Shown: positions 1 to 8,904, counted from the stretch's first letter. The stretch is DNA of 64,000 nucleotides from Sporosarcina psychrophila (GCF_001590685.1 NZ_CP014616.1:3595001-3659000), one strand, 5' to 3'. A program made the numbers and translations. Notes: generated by a model from the letters alone, not told the origin.

Positions 1-608
1 TCCGCTTTAGCTGCTAGAATGACTTCGCGGCCAAACTTGGTTAGATCCTGTCCGTATTCATCTTCCCTTTTGTTGGTAAGTGGAGAATGGAATTGATGGA
101 TTAAGTAACCATGAGCGCCGTGGATTTCGATTGAATCAAATCCAGCCTCAACCGCGCGTCTTACTGCTTTACGGAACTTCTCCACCATCTCTTTTACTTC
201 ATCTGTTGAAAGCGCTCTTGGTGTTTTAGACTTCTCGTCGAATGCGATTGCAGAAGGCGCAACAGGCACAGCTGCATCTTCTGCTTTACGACCAGCATGT
301 GCAATCTGAATCCCAACCTTAGCTCCATAGCGATGACAAGCTTCCACTATCTTCGCCAACGCAGGGATTTGATCGTCAGACCATAAACCCAAATCATAAT
401 CCGAAATTCTTCCATCAGGCTCTACATCCGTCATTTCAATCACGATAAAACCCGCTCCACCGATTGCTCTGTTGACATAGTGCAGATAATGCCAGTCATT
501 GGCAATGCCATCTTTCTGGTCAACGGAATATTGACACATCGGTGGCATGACAACCCGGTTTTTTAACTCCAAATTCTTTATTTTGTATGGACTAAACAAA
601 TCTTTCAT
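1..608 (-). CDS. namA: Old yellow enzyme family NADPH dehydrogenase (NamA/YqjM-like), 3' end outside the window
   Basis: FMN-dependent oxidoreductase of the YqjM class, which reduces activated alkenes, quinones and nitro compounds in the cytoplasm. The first 202 residues are visible. The N-terminus MKDLFSPYKIKNLELKNRVV is typical, followed by PPMCQYS with the class-specific Cys25 that tunes the flavin. QIAHAGRKA (about residues 104-112) and IEIHGAHGYLIHQF supply the His/His-type flavin and substrate residues and are intact. The ATG at 608-606 is the only sensible start. It lies downstream of a marR-type gene on the same strand and has its own promoter with an overlapping palindrome, so quinone- or electrophile-responsive control is likely (inference). 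The rest of the protein lies beyond position 1. Confidence 0.9.
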   Translation of the reverse strand, partial: MKDLFSPYKIKNLELKNRVVMPPMCQYSVDQKDGIANDWHYLHYVNRAIGGAGFIVIEMTDVEPDGRISDYDLGLWSDDQIPALAKIVEACHRYGAKVGIQIAHAGRKAEDAAVPVAPSAIAFDEKSKTPRALSTDEVKEMVEKFRKAVRRAVEAGFDSIEIHGAHGYLIHQFHSPLTNKREDEYGQDLTKFGREVILAAKA

Positions 609-629
609 TGCAAAAACTCCCTCGTCAAT

Positions 630-658
630 ATATATATGCATTACACATGCATATATAT
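630..658. promoter_or_regulatory. Palindromic operator in the namA promoter
   Basis: Perfect 12-bp inverted repeat ATATATATGCAT / ATGCATATATAT separated by the 5 bp TACAC. It overlaps the namA -10 box and covers the start-site region. It is a natural binding site for the MarR-type repressor encoded just upstream (inference). Confidence 0.75.
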
Positions 659-683
659 TAGTGCTATCTATTCTCCTTGTCAA
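655..683 (-). promoter_or_regulatory. SigA-type promoter of namA
   Basis: On the minus strand TTGACA (683-678) and TAATAT (660-655) are separated by exactly 17 bp. The operator palindrome begins inside the -10 box, which fits repression by steric block. Confidence 0.75.
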
Positions 684-725
684 ATCAAAGTGCTTCTATT
701 GAGCACTTCGATAGAACATGGCAGT

Positions 726-1148
726 TTATAGCTTTTCTACTAATTGTTTTATCAATCCTTCAACATCAATAGCAGAGAGGTGCAATCTAAGTATTTCACG
801 GAAAGAGACTAGACTTTTTTGTAGCTTCTGCTCACCTAGGTTTGTAAGATGCGTATAGGTACCTCTACGGTCATCTGTACAATCATGCTTTTCTAACGCA
901 CCGCAGTTCTTCGCTTCCATCTTCCCCACTAATCTGGAAAGTGCACTCTGACTCAATCCAATCATCTCTTGCAATTGCTGTAATCTCAATTTCTTGTCAG
1001 GCGCCATGGAAAGATAATAAAGCACGTAGAATTCTTTTAGCGATAGACTGTACTCAGCCTGCAGAACGTTTTCCAATTCTTTCTTCACTTTATTTTGTAT
1101 TGAGTCTATGGATAACCAGTTATTCATAAAATCATGATTAGTTGTCAT
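726..1148 (-). CDS. MarR-family transcriptional regulator
   Basis: 140-residue winged-helix repressor of usual MarR size. The helix-turn-helix lies around residues 50-80 (LRLQQLQEMIGLSQSALSRL), followed by a wing containing DDRRGTYTHLT, the conserved D-x-R-G motif of the family. Terminal helices for dimerisation are present. The gene is read in the same direction as the downstream reductase gene, whose promoter holds a perfect palindrome. I infer that this protein represses it and is released by an electrophile or quinone; the ligand is not evident. A single Cys pair in the wing region (NCGALEKHDC) could be redox-active, but this is unproven. Confidence 0.9.
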   Translation of the reverse strand: MTTNHDFMNNWLSIDSIQNKVKKELENVLQAEYSLSLKEFYVLYYLSMAPDKKLRLQQLQEMIGLSQSALSRLVGKMEAKNCGALEKHDCTDDRRGTYTHLTNLGEQKLQKSLVSFREILRLHLSAIDVEGLIKQLVEKL

Positions 1149-1220
1149 ATACTATTCCACCTATTCTAAGTCAAATAATTCTGTACTTCAAACTTAATTA
1201 TAGAGTAACTAAGCGTTATA

Positions 1221-1395
1221 CTCAATCCAAACAATGGCGACAACGACACCAGAAACAGCAGCCTGTGATAAAGTAAGTGCTTCAACAGACGAACAACTTC
1301 GCGCGATTCAGTCTGTAACAGATGCGACAGAAATGCTGACAAAGTTAAGTAAGGAATTGAGTCAGGTAGTTAATCAGATTAAGGTTAAGAATTGA
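1221..1395 (+). pseudogene. 3' fragment of a methyl-accepting chemotaxis protein gene
   Basis: Open frame of 53 residues (ATG at 1234) matching the last about 50 residues of the intact chemoreceptor downstream: MATTTPETAACDKVSAS here against [18 protein letters not shown] there, both ending in a VNQIK/VNRFK tail. The DNA similarity begins before the ATG, at the CAATCCAAACAATGGC stretch, so this is the cut-off end of a second receptor gene and not a small gene. A strong terminator follows. It is evidence of a former tandem chemoreceptor copy. Confidence 0.8.
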
Positions 1396-1442
1396 AGCAC
1401 CACTTTAGACAACGTTTCCATATTAATAGTTGATAAAACTTC

Positions 1443-1484
1443 AAGAGCGCCTAGGATCTATTAATGATCCTAAGCGCTCTTTAT
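1443..1484 (+). terminator. Rho-independent terminator after the chemoreceptor remnant
   Basis: Stem AAGAGCGC-CTAGGATC pairs with GATCCTA-AGCGCTCTT, followed by T-rich sequence. Confidence 0.75.
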
Positions 1485-1547
1485 ATTGATTTTAAAACGA
1501 TAAATATAGAATGATTATTATCACTTATTGTTTAATTTATCTATCTC

Positions 1548-1574
1548 TAAACAAATAAGTAATTAGACCGAAGA
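1548..1574 (+). promoter_or_regulatory. Candidate SigD (motility sigma) promoter of the chemoreceptor
   Basis: TAAA, 15 bp, then ACCGAAGA, compared with the SigD consensus TAAA-N15-GCCGATAA. The spacing is exact and the -10 is partial. It lies 52 bp before the start codon. Chemoreceptors are normally SigD-dependent, which supports it. Confidence 0.5.
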
Positions 1575-1625
1575 TTACTTTGTGAGTCAATTCAACTAGA
1601 CAGATAGAGAAAGCGAAGGTGCGCT

Positions 1626-3617
1626 ATGTTCAAATCAATAAAAACAAAAATTATAGTAACAGTGATGGTTCTTTTCCTCATTGGCGTGACGGCAATGACC
1701 GCAATTTCCAGTTTGCAAGTACAATATAAAACAGAGAAAAACCTCATCGATCAGAGTGTTGTACTCGTCGACGAGATGGGTGCTTCGATTACGAACTTTT
1801 TAGAGCAATATAAAAAAGGCTTAATCCAAATGTCATATTCCAAAGCCTTAACGGATTATACCAATGTCGGCGATGACATTGAAAAAAGCAGTGCTACATT
1901 ACAGACAGAATTTAAGGAGTTTCAAAATTTATACGATGAAGCTTCGCAAATCTACTTAGCACTTCCATCAAAACACATGACCCTCGTTCCGCATGCTGAC
2001 CTTGGAAACGATTATGACCCAACCAGCTTTGAGTGGTATCAAGAAGCGGCAAAAAATCCTGATACCGTCTACTGGACGGAACCGCATATCGATCGTGCGA
2101 CAGGCGAGTATGTCATCAGTGCCATGAAGGCTGTTCTGAAAAACGGAAAACTTATCGGTGTTCTTGGACTGGATATTCAATTGGCTTCGTTGGCCGAATC
2201 TATTTCCGAAAGTGATATTGGCTACAATGGCTATCCGGTTCTATTTGATGCCACTGGAACTGCAATGGTTCATCCATCGTTAAGCGGTGAAAATCTGATG
2301 AACCTCCCTTATATAGAAGAAATGTTCATAGGAGGTTTAGATGAAGGGGCCATCCATTACACACTCGAAGGCAGCGATAGAGTGAATGTATTCTCATCCA
2401 TTCCCGATTTCGATTGGAAAATCTCAGCGATTTATCTCAAAAAAGATATTAACGAAATCGCAATCAATCTCAGAAACTCGATGATGGTTGTAGCAATTGC
2501 GACACTGCTATTATTCTTCATCGTACTCTACTTCATGATCAGCCGTACAATCAAGCCCCTTGGAATTTTGAAATCTTTGATGGATTCCGTTTCAAAAGGT
2601 GACTTGACCGTCCGTTCTGACATTAAGACAAAAGACGAAATCGGCGAACTAGGTGCTAACTTCAATACTATGATTGAAAACATGAATGCTATTATTACTG
2701 TCGTTAACGGCTCCGCATCGAATGTCAAAGCAAGCTCCGATAGTTTGAGTGCAGTTGCAGAGGAGACGAATGCATCGGGCGAAGAAGTTGCAAACGCTGT
2801 AACTGAGATTGCATATGGCGCTTCAAAATCTGCGGAAGATGCAGAAATCGTGACGGAAAAAGCGTATCTACTTGGCCAACAAATTAACGAAATCACAACG
2901 AAAGCCGGCGTCATGTCTGACATTGCAACAAAAGCCGGTGAAATGAATACAAGTGGTCAAGGTCAAATGCAAGAACTGAAACTGTCCTTCAACGACTGGG
3001 AAACCAATTTGCAGGCGATGTCCGAAGTTATCGGTACACTTGAAGGTAAAGTGAATGCAATCGGCGGGGTCATGGAAACAATCACCCAAATTTCAGCACA
3101 AACGAATCTACTTGCATTAAATGCAAGCATCGAGGCAGCACGGGCAGGCGAACATGGGAAAGGATTCGCAGTTGTCGCGGATGAAGTACGAAAACTTGCA
3201 GAGCAATCTGCCCGCTCCACAGAAGAAGTAAAAGTGACAGTCCAGGAACTTCAAACAGAATCCAGACTCGTCTCGAAGCAAATGAACGAAACACGCGAGA
3301 ACTTCCATCGCCAAGGCACAGTTGTAAACGACACGGAAATCACTTTCGGAGAAATTTCAACATTGATGTCTGATATGCAAGACTCAATCGATGCAGTGTA
3401 TGAAGAAATTCAGAAAGTCGCAATACACAAAGACGACGTTGCTAAAACAATCCAAACAATGGCAGCAACGTCACAAGAAACAGCTGCCGCCTGTGAAGAA
3501 GTAAGTGCTTCGACGGACGAACAACTCAGCGCGAATCAATCCGTAACTGATGCAGCAGAAACGCTGACGGAGTTGAGTGAGGAATTGAGTTTGGCGGTTA
3601 ATCGGTTTAAGGTGTAA
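1626..3617 (+). CDS. Methyl-accepting chemotaxis protein with dCache sensor
   Basis: 663-residue transmembrane chemoreceptor. TM1 is about residues 8-30 and TM2 about 286-305. The external part between them has dCache features (WYQEAAKNP...YWTEPHID, then GVLGLDI). HAMP follows at about 305-360, then the coiled signalling domain with the invariant hairpin tip around 485-530 ([20 protein letters not shown], then [15 protein letters not shown]). It binds a small ligand outside and controls CheA/CheW. The dCache amino-acid motif is incomplete (FEWY, no Arg), so the ligand is unknown. The start has a weak GAAGGTG ribosome site. Remnants of similar receptor tails lie on both sides. Confidence 0.95.
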   Translation: MFKSIKTKIIVTVMVLFLIGVTAMTAISSLQVQYKTEKNLIDQSVVLVDEMGASITNFLEQYKKGLIQMSYSKALTDYTNVGDDIEKSSATLQTEFKEFQNLYDEASQIYLALPSKHMTLVPHADLGNDYDPTSFEWYQEAAKNPDTVYWTEPHIDRATGEYVISAMKAVLKNGKLIGVLGLDIQLASLAESISESDIGYNGYPVLFDATGTAMVHPSLSGENLMNLPYIEEMFIGGLDEGAIHYTLEGSDRVNVFSSIPDFDWKISAIYLKKDINEIAINLRNSMMVVAIATLLLFFIVLYFMISRTIKPLGILKSLMDSVSKGDLTVRSDIKTKDEIGELGANFNTMIENMNAIITVVNGSASNVKASSDSLSAVAEETNASGEEVANAVTEIAYGASKSAEDAEIVTEKAYLLGQQINEITTKAGVMSDIATKAGEMNTSGQGQMQELKLSFNDWETNLQAMSEVIGTLEGKVNAIGGVMETITQISAQTNLLALNASIEAARAGEHGKGFAVVADEVRKLAEQSARSTEEVKVTVQELQTESRLVSKQMNETRENFHRQGTVVNDTEITFGEISTLMSDMQDSIDAVYEEIQKVAIHKDDVAKTIQTMAATSQETAAACEEVSASTDEQLSANQSVTDAAETLTELSEELSLAVNRFKV

Positions 3618-3623
3618 GTATTG

Positions 3624-3660
3624 GAAAACCACTTAGGATATTTTTTCCTAAGTGGTTTTC
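3624..3660 (+). terminator. Terminator of the chemoreceptor gene
   Basis: A 15-bp perfect stem (GAAAACCACTTAGGA / TCCTAAGTGGTTTTC) with a T-rich loop. It can also serve the converging gene. Confidence 0.8.
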
Positions 3661-3698
3661 ATTTTCACTAATTTCCCAGCGGACTTTTATAAATAAGC

Positions 3699-5498
3699 TC
3701 AGAGTTTTATATCCCCGGGTGCATCAATGACATATCCTATTGTCGATTCTAATTGATTGAGCGGATCAAAATTACGTAATTCTTCATAATCAAGACCCGT
3801 AATCACTTCAATTTTTGAAATGGGTACTTGATATGTTTTATATTCACCATAAACAAATTCCAAATCCTCAATCAGATTCTTTTGAGTTTGCAAATAAGCG
3901 GTTGCAGATAGATTTCCATCTTTCTTCACAATGACAGCTATTTTCCAAAACTCTGCTGGTATCTGAACTCCCCTGTAAATAATGTCATCCATCCGAAAAA
4001 CGGGTCCAGTAAACACTGTTACTTTAAGATTTAAGTTTTCGGCATTGTGCAAAATATAATTCTCCAGATCCAGCCAGCTTTTTTGATTCAGCTTACTTTC
4101 CTGAGGAGCACAATTTGTAAAATGGAACGTATCCTCATTTGCCTTTTTTGCGGAGTCTCCCCAAACAGGATCTAGCCGGCGGACAAGATGCCCCCGATCA
4201 AGCGAATTATTTTTATATAATTCAGCGCCGCACTGGTATTCCATTTCGATGCGCGAATCTAGATACCATTTGTCCTTACGACCAATCTTCATTAATTGAT
4301 TGCCGTCAATATTCACCACCGTATAATAGGCTAAACGGCGAGACTTGCTCATGACAATTGAAAAATGCGTATAATGGAGCACATTGCTTCCGTCTTTTAA
4401 CTGGGCAATGTCCTGTTCAAGATCAGACGGGAATATCGGATGTGGGACTTCATAATCAACACCAAGAAATTGAGTGTCATACCCTCTCGAAGATTCATAC
4501 CATGAATCGCTTAACTTCTCGACTTCCATCTCTTCAGGGGTATAATCGGGAACATCCCACCCCTTCACGATGTCATACAATAACAACTTTTGATCATTAC
4601 TCAAGCTGCTGCCTTGCTCCGCGACAAACTGGACAATACTGCTTATACGAATCCCTTCATTGGCGATAAATTCGGTTCGGTTCTTTGGATCTGGAACGCC
4701 TGCATGGTGGAGAGAGATTACGATCCATTCGTCATTATAGACTGGTGAACCGGATGATCCGGGCATGGTATCAGTTGAGTAGTGAATATAATCCTCAAAT
4801 ACATCCATAATCTGATTTTCTCTGATTGCTACAGCTTTGGGGGCGCCCGAAGGATGTTGAATAATTGATACACATTCGCCAACCAACCCTTTTCCCGTTT
4901 GCGAGATGAGTGGCAAGAACCCAAAATCACTTACTTTTGTACCATCAGCTGACACTTCCTCTATCGCCACTAATGTAAAATCAAGCTTCTTATCCGTTAT
5001 AAAGAAACGTTCAGGTGTAAAACGGAAGCTTTTCATCGGCCTTTCATTTAAGTCAAGATCAACTTCATAGTTAAATTGTGCGACACTGAACTGAGCCGTA
5101 TTGTAATTCTCCAAAACATGATTATTTGTAAGCAATAAGGAAGGTGAGACAAGAAATCCTGTAGCATGTCCGAGAACTCTGCCTAAACGATCACGAATCT
5201 CGATTCTACAAACAGGAGTGGCTGCTTGTTGTCCTGCTTCAAGATAAGAAACAGGAAATAAATCATCTCGCCCAATAATACGTTCTATAGCAAGTCCATC
5301 ACGTGGATCAATAATCGCTTTACGAGTTGCGACTCGCTCAGGCGTATCTACTTCAAAAGGATTTTTAGTTTGCAGTTCACTAGCAATTCGTTCACGTTCA
5401 CTAGAACGAGCGATGTAACGCTTTAATGCTTGTTGTTGGTGCAAATCTACAAGATCCACATGGAGACTTTGAAACTTATCCAGTCGTTTAATAGACAT
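3699..5498 (-). CDS. Trypsin-like serine protease fused to a DNA/RNA non-specific (EndoG/NUC-type) endonuclease
   Basis: 599-residue two-enzyme protein with no signal peptide. Residues 1-90 are helical and charged. Residues about 95-290 are a trypsin/V8-like protease with the triad visible: His127 in TNNHVL, Asp173 in KKLDFTLVAI, Ser249 in MPGSSGSPVY. Residues about 370-580 are a beta-beta-alpha-metal nuclease: DRGH at 434-437 (catalytic His437), then TNCAPQESKLNQKSWLDLE with the expected Asn and Glu metal and catalytic residues. All key residues are present, so both activities may work. It stands alone, with its own ribosome site (GGGAGGGT). Protease-nuclease fusions suggest a conflict or cell-suicide role, with one domain perhaps gating the other. 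This role is inference. Confidence 0.9.
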   Translation of the reverse strand: MSIKRLDKFQSLHVDLVDLHQQQALKRYIARSSERERIASELQTKNPFEVDTPERVATRKAIIDPRDGLAIERIIGRDDLFPVSYLEAGQQAATPVCRIEIRDRLGRVLGHATGFLVSPSLLLTNNHVLENYNTAQFSVAQFNYEVDLDLNERPMKSFRFTPERFFITDKKLDFTLVAIEEVSADGTKVSDFGFLPLISQTGKGLVGECVSIIQHPSGAPKAVAIRENQIMDVFEDYIHYSTDTMPGSSGSPVYNDEWIVISLHHAGVPDPKNRTEFIANEGIRISSIVQFVAEQGSSLSNDQKLLLYDIVKGWDVPDYTPEEMEVEKLSDSWYESSRGYDTQFLGVDYEVPHPIFPSDLEQDIAQLKDGSNVLHYTHFSIVMSKSRRLAYYTVVNIDGNQLMKIGRKDKWYLDSRIEMEYQCGAELYKNNSLDRGHLVRRLDPVWGDSAKKANEDTFHFTNCAPQESKLNQKSWLDLENYILHNAENLNLKVTVFTGPVFRMDDIIYRGVQIPAEFWKIAVIVKKDGNLSATAYLQTQKNLIEDLEFVYGEYKTYQVPISKIEVITGLDYEELRNFDPLNQLESTIGYVIDAPGDIKL

Positions 5499-5792
5499 GT
5501 TTACCCTCCCTAAATTAGTAAATCAAGCTATACAAATTGAAGTGAAGATTTATTTTGAATCTGATTCGACTCTCCCTGGTAAGGCGCCTACGCTAAATTT
5601 ATACATGTATTCACAAGTTCAAATGAACACATTCTAATAGTTGTGATTATTCTAACACTAAGTGCATTTTTTTAAAAGTTACTTTATCAGTGGTTTTCAA
5701 GAAATTTTTAAACCAATAATAATCCACTATATTACTTTAGCCATTCGGAACCTGTTTTCATTGCTTTTATCCGGTTCTTAAGAGTGATAAAG

Positions 5793-5816
5793 GGGATTAA
5801 TCGATTTAAGGTTTAA
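5793..5816 (+). pseudogene. Minimal chemoreceptor C-terminal remnant
   Basis: Reads GINRFKV then stop, like the chemoreceptor terminus AVNRFKV, and is followed 11 bp later by a terminator. Only eight codons are recognisable, so it is weak alone. It is the third such tail-plus-terminator in 4.6 kb. Confidence 0.45.
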
Positions 5817-5826
5817 GTAATTCAAA

Positions 5827-5863
5827 AAAACGTATTGGACATTTTTCTGTCCAATACGTTTTT
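5827..5863 (+). terminator. Terminator after the minimal chemoreceptor remnant
   Basis: Stem AAAACGTATTGGACA / TGTCCAATACGTTTT with a T-rich loop and a T run after it. Confidence 0.75.
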
Positions 5864-5910
5864 CATTTTTCTATCCTATATGAGCTGGATCTTCATTTCA
5901 TAATTTGTGT

Positions 5911-6035
5911 TCTTAACAAGAAAGAAGTAACTGCCCCCCCATCGGCAGACGTGTGGACAATTACTCTTTCTTCTCGGTCAAATGGCATTTTCTATCCAAC
6001 TATTTACACAGTCGAACGATATGCAATATCGACCA
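5911..6035 (+). pseudogene. Decayed type I toxin 3' end with its antisense-overlap region
   Basis: Reads FVFLTRKK then stop, comparable with the end of the intact toxin at 6821 (VIFFLSRKE stop), with a stop codon immediately upstream. The following 100 bp closely match the region after the intact toxin (CCCCCCATCGGC, GACGTGTGGACAATTACT, TTCTTCTCGG). The toxin body is gone and only the 3' overlap module survives. Confidence 0.6.
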
Positions 6036-6370
6036 TTAGTACATCTCCTATTCTACCATTATAGGACTGAATGTTCAAACACTTCTTTCTTTGTATATCT
6101 GGTAAATATATAATAGATTACCAGATGGAGCGCAATAACTCACTCCTACATGCATTTATTGACCTAAATACCTTCATATGTAGACATTGATTAGTGATTA
6201 AATATAACTCAATTATTTTTCAGTAGCATGCGTATTTAGGACTTGCTACAACTCAATAGCTAAGAAACATTCACTCATGATATGTAACATGTACTACTAA
6301 CGGAAAAATCCCTCTTATTATCTCAGCCGCACTAGTGATTATGCGCTAAAGAGAATTCCTCTTTTATAAG
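5911..6370 (+). repeat. Diverged direct repeat, copy A
   Basis: About 450 bp of patchy but collinear similarity to 6907-7350. Shared blocks include GACGTGTGGACAATTACT, TATAGGACTGA/GTAGGACTGA, ACAACTCA, and GTAACATGTACTACTAA against GTAGCAAGCACTACTAA. It looks like an old tandem duplication of a toxin 3' end plus intergenic DNA. Confidence 0.6.
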
Positions 6371-6407
6371 GCTTCCGAATCGATTATTTAATCTATTCAT
6401 TATTGAT

Positions 6408-6436
6408 TAGACTGAATAATCAGTCCGTGATATAAT
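6408..6436 (+). promoter_or_regulatory. Candidate promoter reading toward the toxin at 6821
   Basis: TAGACT, 17 bp, TATAAT, with an extended -10 TG upstream (TGATATAAT). It would give a leader of about 380 nt before the toxin start. Confidence 0.5.
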
Positions 6437-6439
6437 GCA

Positions 6440-6790
6440 CAAGAGGGTAACCTAAAATTATCCTTGGTTTTTAATGGATATTTAATACTCATTTACGGAA
6501 GCAAGTTTACTTAGTGTAAAGGTATTACATATAAAGCGGTGATTTTCTTTATGTCGCTCAAATGATATAACTGAAATTTTGGTAGCTATCAAAAAACGCG
6601 GTAAATCTTCCCTTCACAAAGTATGAAGGCTAGTCCCCAGAAACTTTCCGTCATTTCTTGTAAAAATTAAGCATATACATACTGACTGTACATATACATA
6701 ATAGTAGGGCTAATCATATAACTTTTTATCCCTACAGAAATTGCATCTAGATTTCAGTTCATTTACGGAAAATGCATAACCGATTGTTGA
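6440..6790 (+). other. Intergenic stretch, no gene seen
   Basis: AT-rich DNA between the extended -10 promoter and the toxin hairpin. No open frame with a ribosome site was found on either strand. It may be the untranslated leader of the toxin mRNA. Confidence 0.5.
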
Positions 6791-6791
6791 G

Positions 6792-6813
6792 CACTTCCAA
6801 TTGAAAGGAGGTG
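6792..6813 (+). promoter_or_regulatory. Shine-Dalgarno-masking hairpin of the toxin
   Basis: CACTTCC at 6792-6798 can pair with GGAGGTG at 6807-6813, which is the ribosome site of the toxin at 6821. Masking of this kind is typical of type I toxin mRNAs. Confidence 0.6.
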
Positions 6814-6820
6814 AAAACCA

Positions 6821-6928
6821 ATGACAACATACGAAATACTAAGTTTACTCATGACACTATCTGGTGGATGGATTGCTTTTATGTCGGTGTCGTTGTCAGT
6901 TATCTTTTTCTTATCAAGAAAGGAGTAA
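6821..6928 (+). CDS. Small hydrophobic holin-like toxin (type I toxin-antitoxin, TxpA/BsrG-like)
   Basis: 35-residue peptide beginning MTTYEILSLLMTL, with one membrane helix (about residues 5-30) and a basic end, FFLSRKE. The MTxYExL start and single-helix plan match the putative holin-like toxin family, whose members are silenced by antisense RNA. AAAGGAGGTG sits 7 bp before the ATG and is itself paired in a hairpin. The 3' end carries a GTAAT...ATTAC inverted repeat, as in related loci. The antisense RNA would come from the minus strand; no convincing promoter for it was found. Expected effect: membrane depolarisation when unrepressed. Confidence 0.75.
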   Translation: MTTYEILSLLMTLSGGWIAFMSVSLSVIFFLSRKE

Positions 6929-7350
6929 TCGCCCCCCATCGGCGGACGTGTGGACAATTACTTCTTTCTTCTCGGCCAAATACTTTTTCTGCCCAACCAG
7001 TTACACCATCGTACGATGCGCAACGTCGATCATGATTTTGTCTTACAGTTTACTAGTGTAGGACTGAGTGCTAAAACGCCCAGTCCTTTTTTATTCTATG
7101 TCTCATTTTCTATATTATGATGAATTGCCATCGGAAGTGCAATACTTTTCTGCTAGACTCATAGCCTAATCTAGATTTCTTCGTACTTAGTTATTAATCC
7201 CAGATTACGGTTACGCATATAGGATCTACTACAACTCACTAAGTACGTTCCGTTTCATTATAGTATGTAGCAAGCACTACTAATAGAAACAAATAGTTTA
7301 CTATCTTTACTGCCACTGTGACTAAATACTGGTGAAATCTCTTTTTAACT
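6907..7350 (+). repeat. Diverged direct repeat, copy B
   Basis: Partner of 5911-6370. Here the toxin body is intact just upstream, and the intracellular protease gene begins just downstream. Confidence 0.6.
7060..7092 (+). terminator. Terminator downstream of the toxin
   Basis: AGGACTG / CAGTCCT stem followed by a run of six T. Confidence 0.75.
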
Positions 7351-7379
7351 AGATTTCTAATCATACGAGGAGGTATATA

Positions 7380-8345
7380 GTGGATAATTTTGCACATGTA
7401 ATCCCATATGAAGTGGTTTTCCAAGTGAATGAGGCCAATGAAATTCCACCGGGTGTGGCATTAATTCAAGCACCCGCAATTTGGAAGGAAACAAAAGGAA
7501 AAGGAATCACGGTAGCGATCCTGGATACAGGATGCGATCGTACACACCCCGATTTACAAGAACAGATTATAGGCGGTCGGAACTTTACGGACGATGATGG
7601 AAGCAATCCTGATATTTACCTCGATTACAATGGTCATGGTACTCACGTTGCCGGAACGATTGCTGCACAACAGAACGATATAGGCGTAGTTGGAGTAGCT
7701 CCTGAAGCGAGTTTGCTGATCGTAAAGGTATTGAATAGAAAAGGCTCAGGGCAATATGGTTGGATTATCAACGGTATTCATTATGCTATTGAACAGAAAG
7801 TGGATATTATTTCTATGTCACTAGGCGGACCAACTGATTTGCCTGAACTTCATGAAGCGATTCAAAAAGCCGTAACTAATAATATACTCGTAGTTTGTGC
7901 GGCTGGGAACGAAGGTGACGGCGACGATTCAACAGACGAATTCGCCTTCCCAGGCTATTATAACGAAGTCATTAGTGTAGGGGCCATAAATCTTGAACGT
8001 CGCCCTTCTGATTTTACCAACTCTCATAATGAAATCGATTTAGTTGCTCCAGGTGAAAAGATCCTCTCTACTTATTTAAACGGGAAATTTGCAACATTAA
8101 GTGGAACGTCAATGGCTGCCCCCCATGTTTCCGGAGCGCTTGCCCTCATCAAAGGATTCGTCAACAACAGTTTCGGCCGAGAACTTTCAGAACCAGAGCT
8201 CTACGCCCAGCTAATTAAAAGGACCGTTCCACTAGGGTTGTCGCCAAAGCTTGAAGGAAACGGACTCGTTTATTTAACGGTCCTTGAACATTTGACAGGT
8301 ATATTTGAGAAAGAAAGTAAAGCGTTGGTTTTGAGTGCACAGTGA
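7380..8345 (+). CDS. ispA: Intracellular subtilisin-like serine protease (IspA type)
   Basis: 321-residue cytoplasmic protease closely resembling B. subtilis IspA, which is active in stationary phase and sporulation. There is no signal peptide. The short N-terminal propeptide carries the ISP inhibitory motif (VIPY, residues 7-10), which blocks the active site until removed. The triad is Asp49 (ILDTGCD), His86 (NGHGTHVAG) and Ser244 (GTSMAAP). The calcium-binding and core blocks IISMSLGG and VVCAAGNEGDG are intact. The start is a GTG eight bases after CGAGGAGG. It is monocistronic with its own terminator. The gene is complete and of family-typical length. Confidence 0.95.
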   Translation: MDNFAHVIPYEVVFQVNEANEIPPGVALIQAPAIWKETKGKGITVAILDTGCDRTHPDLQEQIIGGRNFTDDDGSNPDIYLDYNGHGTHVAGTIAAQQNDIGVVGVAPEASLLIVKVLNRKGSGQYGWIINGIHYAIEQKVDIISMSLGGPTDLPELHEAIQKAVTNNILVVCAAGNEGDGDDSTDEFAFPGYYNEVISVGAINLERRPSDFTNSHNEIDLVAPGEKILSTYLNGKFATLSGTSMAAPHVSGALALIKGFVNNSFGRELSEPELYAQLIKRTVPLGLSPKLEGNGLVYLTVLEHLTGIFEKESKALVLSAQ

Positions 8346-8387
8346 ATTAATAAGTGATGCACTGCATTTTTTCAGGCATCTTTAATC

Positions 8388-8420
8388 AAAACACGGTCTG
8401 GCATTTCCGGGCCGTGTTTT
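8388..8420 (+). terminator. Terminator of the intracellular protease gene
   Basis: AAAACACGG / CCGTGTTTT stem with inner CCGG pairing. Confidence 0.75.
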
Positions 8421-8664
8421 GCTATCCTGATTAGCGTAGAAGATGAAGTATGCCTCGTGATTGTTGGTTGGTTTTGCCGCTATATCTTTCATTTAAAGAA
8501 TAAACTACATCTTCACCTGAGCATGATCTGTTTGAGGATTGGCACGTCTGACGGATTTTATCATCACATATTAGTTATCCGAATTACGTTTGAACTTGGA
8601 AACTCGCACTTGTGCGGTGCACAGCGTACTCATTTTTATACTTCCACAGAAATGAGTTGATCTC

Positions 8665-8904
8665 CTAGTGAAGTATAGGGTATAGCTGTTTTTCCAGAGA
8701 ACTGAATTCATTTTTCAATGTATCCAGTTCACCATTCAACCTCTCAATTTCAATTACTGAAAGTGTATGTTCTACAGCGTACTCTGCTATCCTTTTCATT
8801 TCATGAAGCTTTACATTCATCTCATCCAAAATACAAACCCGTTCCTTGGTCCATTGAAGCTGTTGTTCAAGGTGTTGCTTCTGTTCTTGTTGGTCTTGAT
8901 CCAT
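8665..8904 (-). CDS. Small coiled-coil protein of unknown function
   Basis: 79 residues, acidic and glutamine-rich at the start (MDQDQQEQKQHLEQQLQWTK), then heptad-like helices to the end (IERLNGELDTLKNEFSSLEK). There is no signal peptide or membrane segment. A strong ribosome site (AGGAGG, 7 bp before the ATG) supports it as a real gene. Similar short coiled-coil proteins are common in Bacillales. It stands alone between the protease and the second toxin locus. Confidence 0.7.
   Translation of the reverse strand: MDQDQQEQKQHLEQQLQWTKERVCILDEMNVKLHEMKRIAEYAVEHTLSVIEIERLNGELDTLKNEFSSLEKQLYPILH

Noticed and set aside
3699..8345. A single defence operon of the nuclease fusion and the intracellular protease
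   Set aside because: They are in opposite orientation, separated by 1.9 kb with toxin remnants, and the protease is a standard IspA-type enzyme, so no operon link is supported.
8457..8660. 67-codon plus-strand frame after the protease gene
   Set aside because: GTG start without a ribosome site, lies past the terminator, composition unlike a protein.
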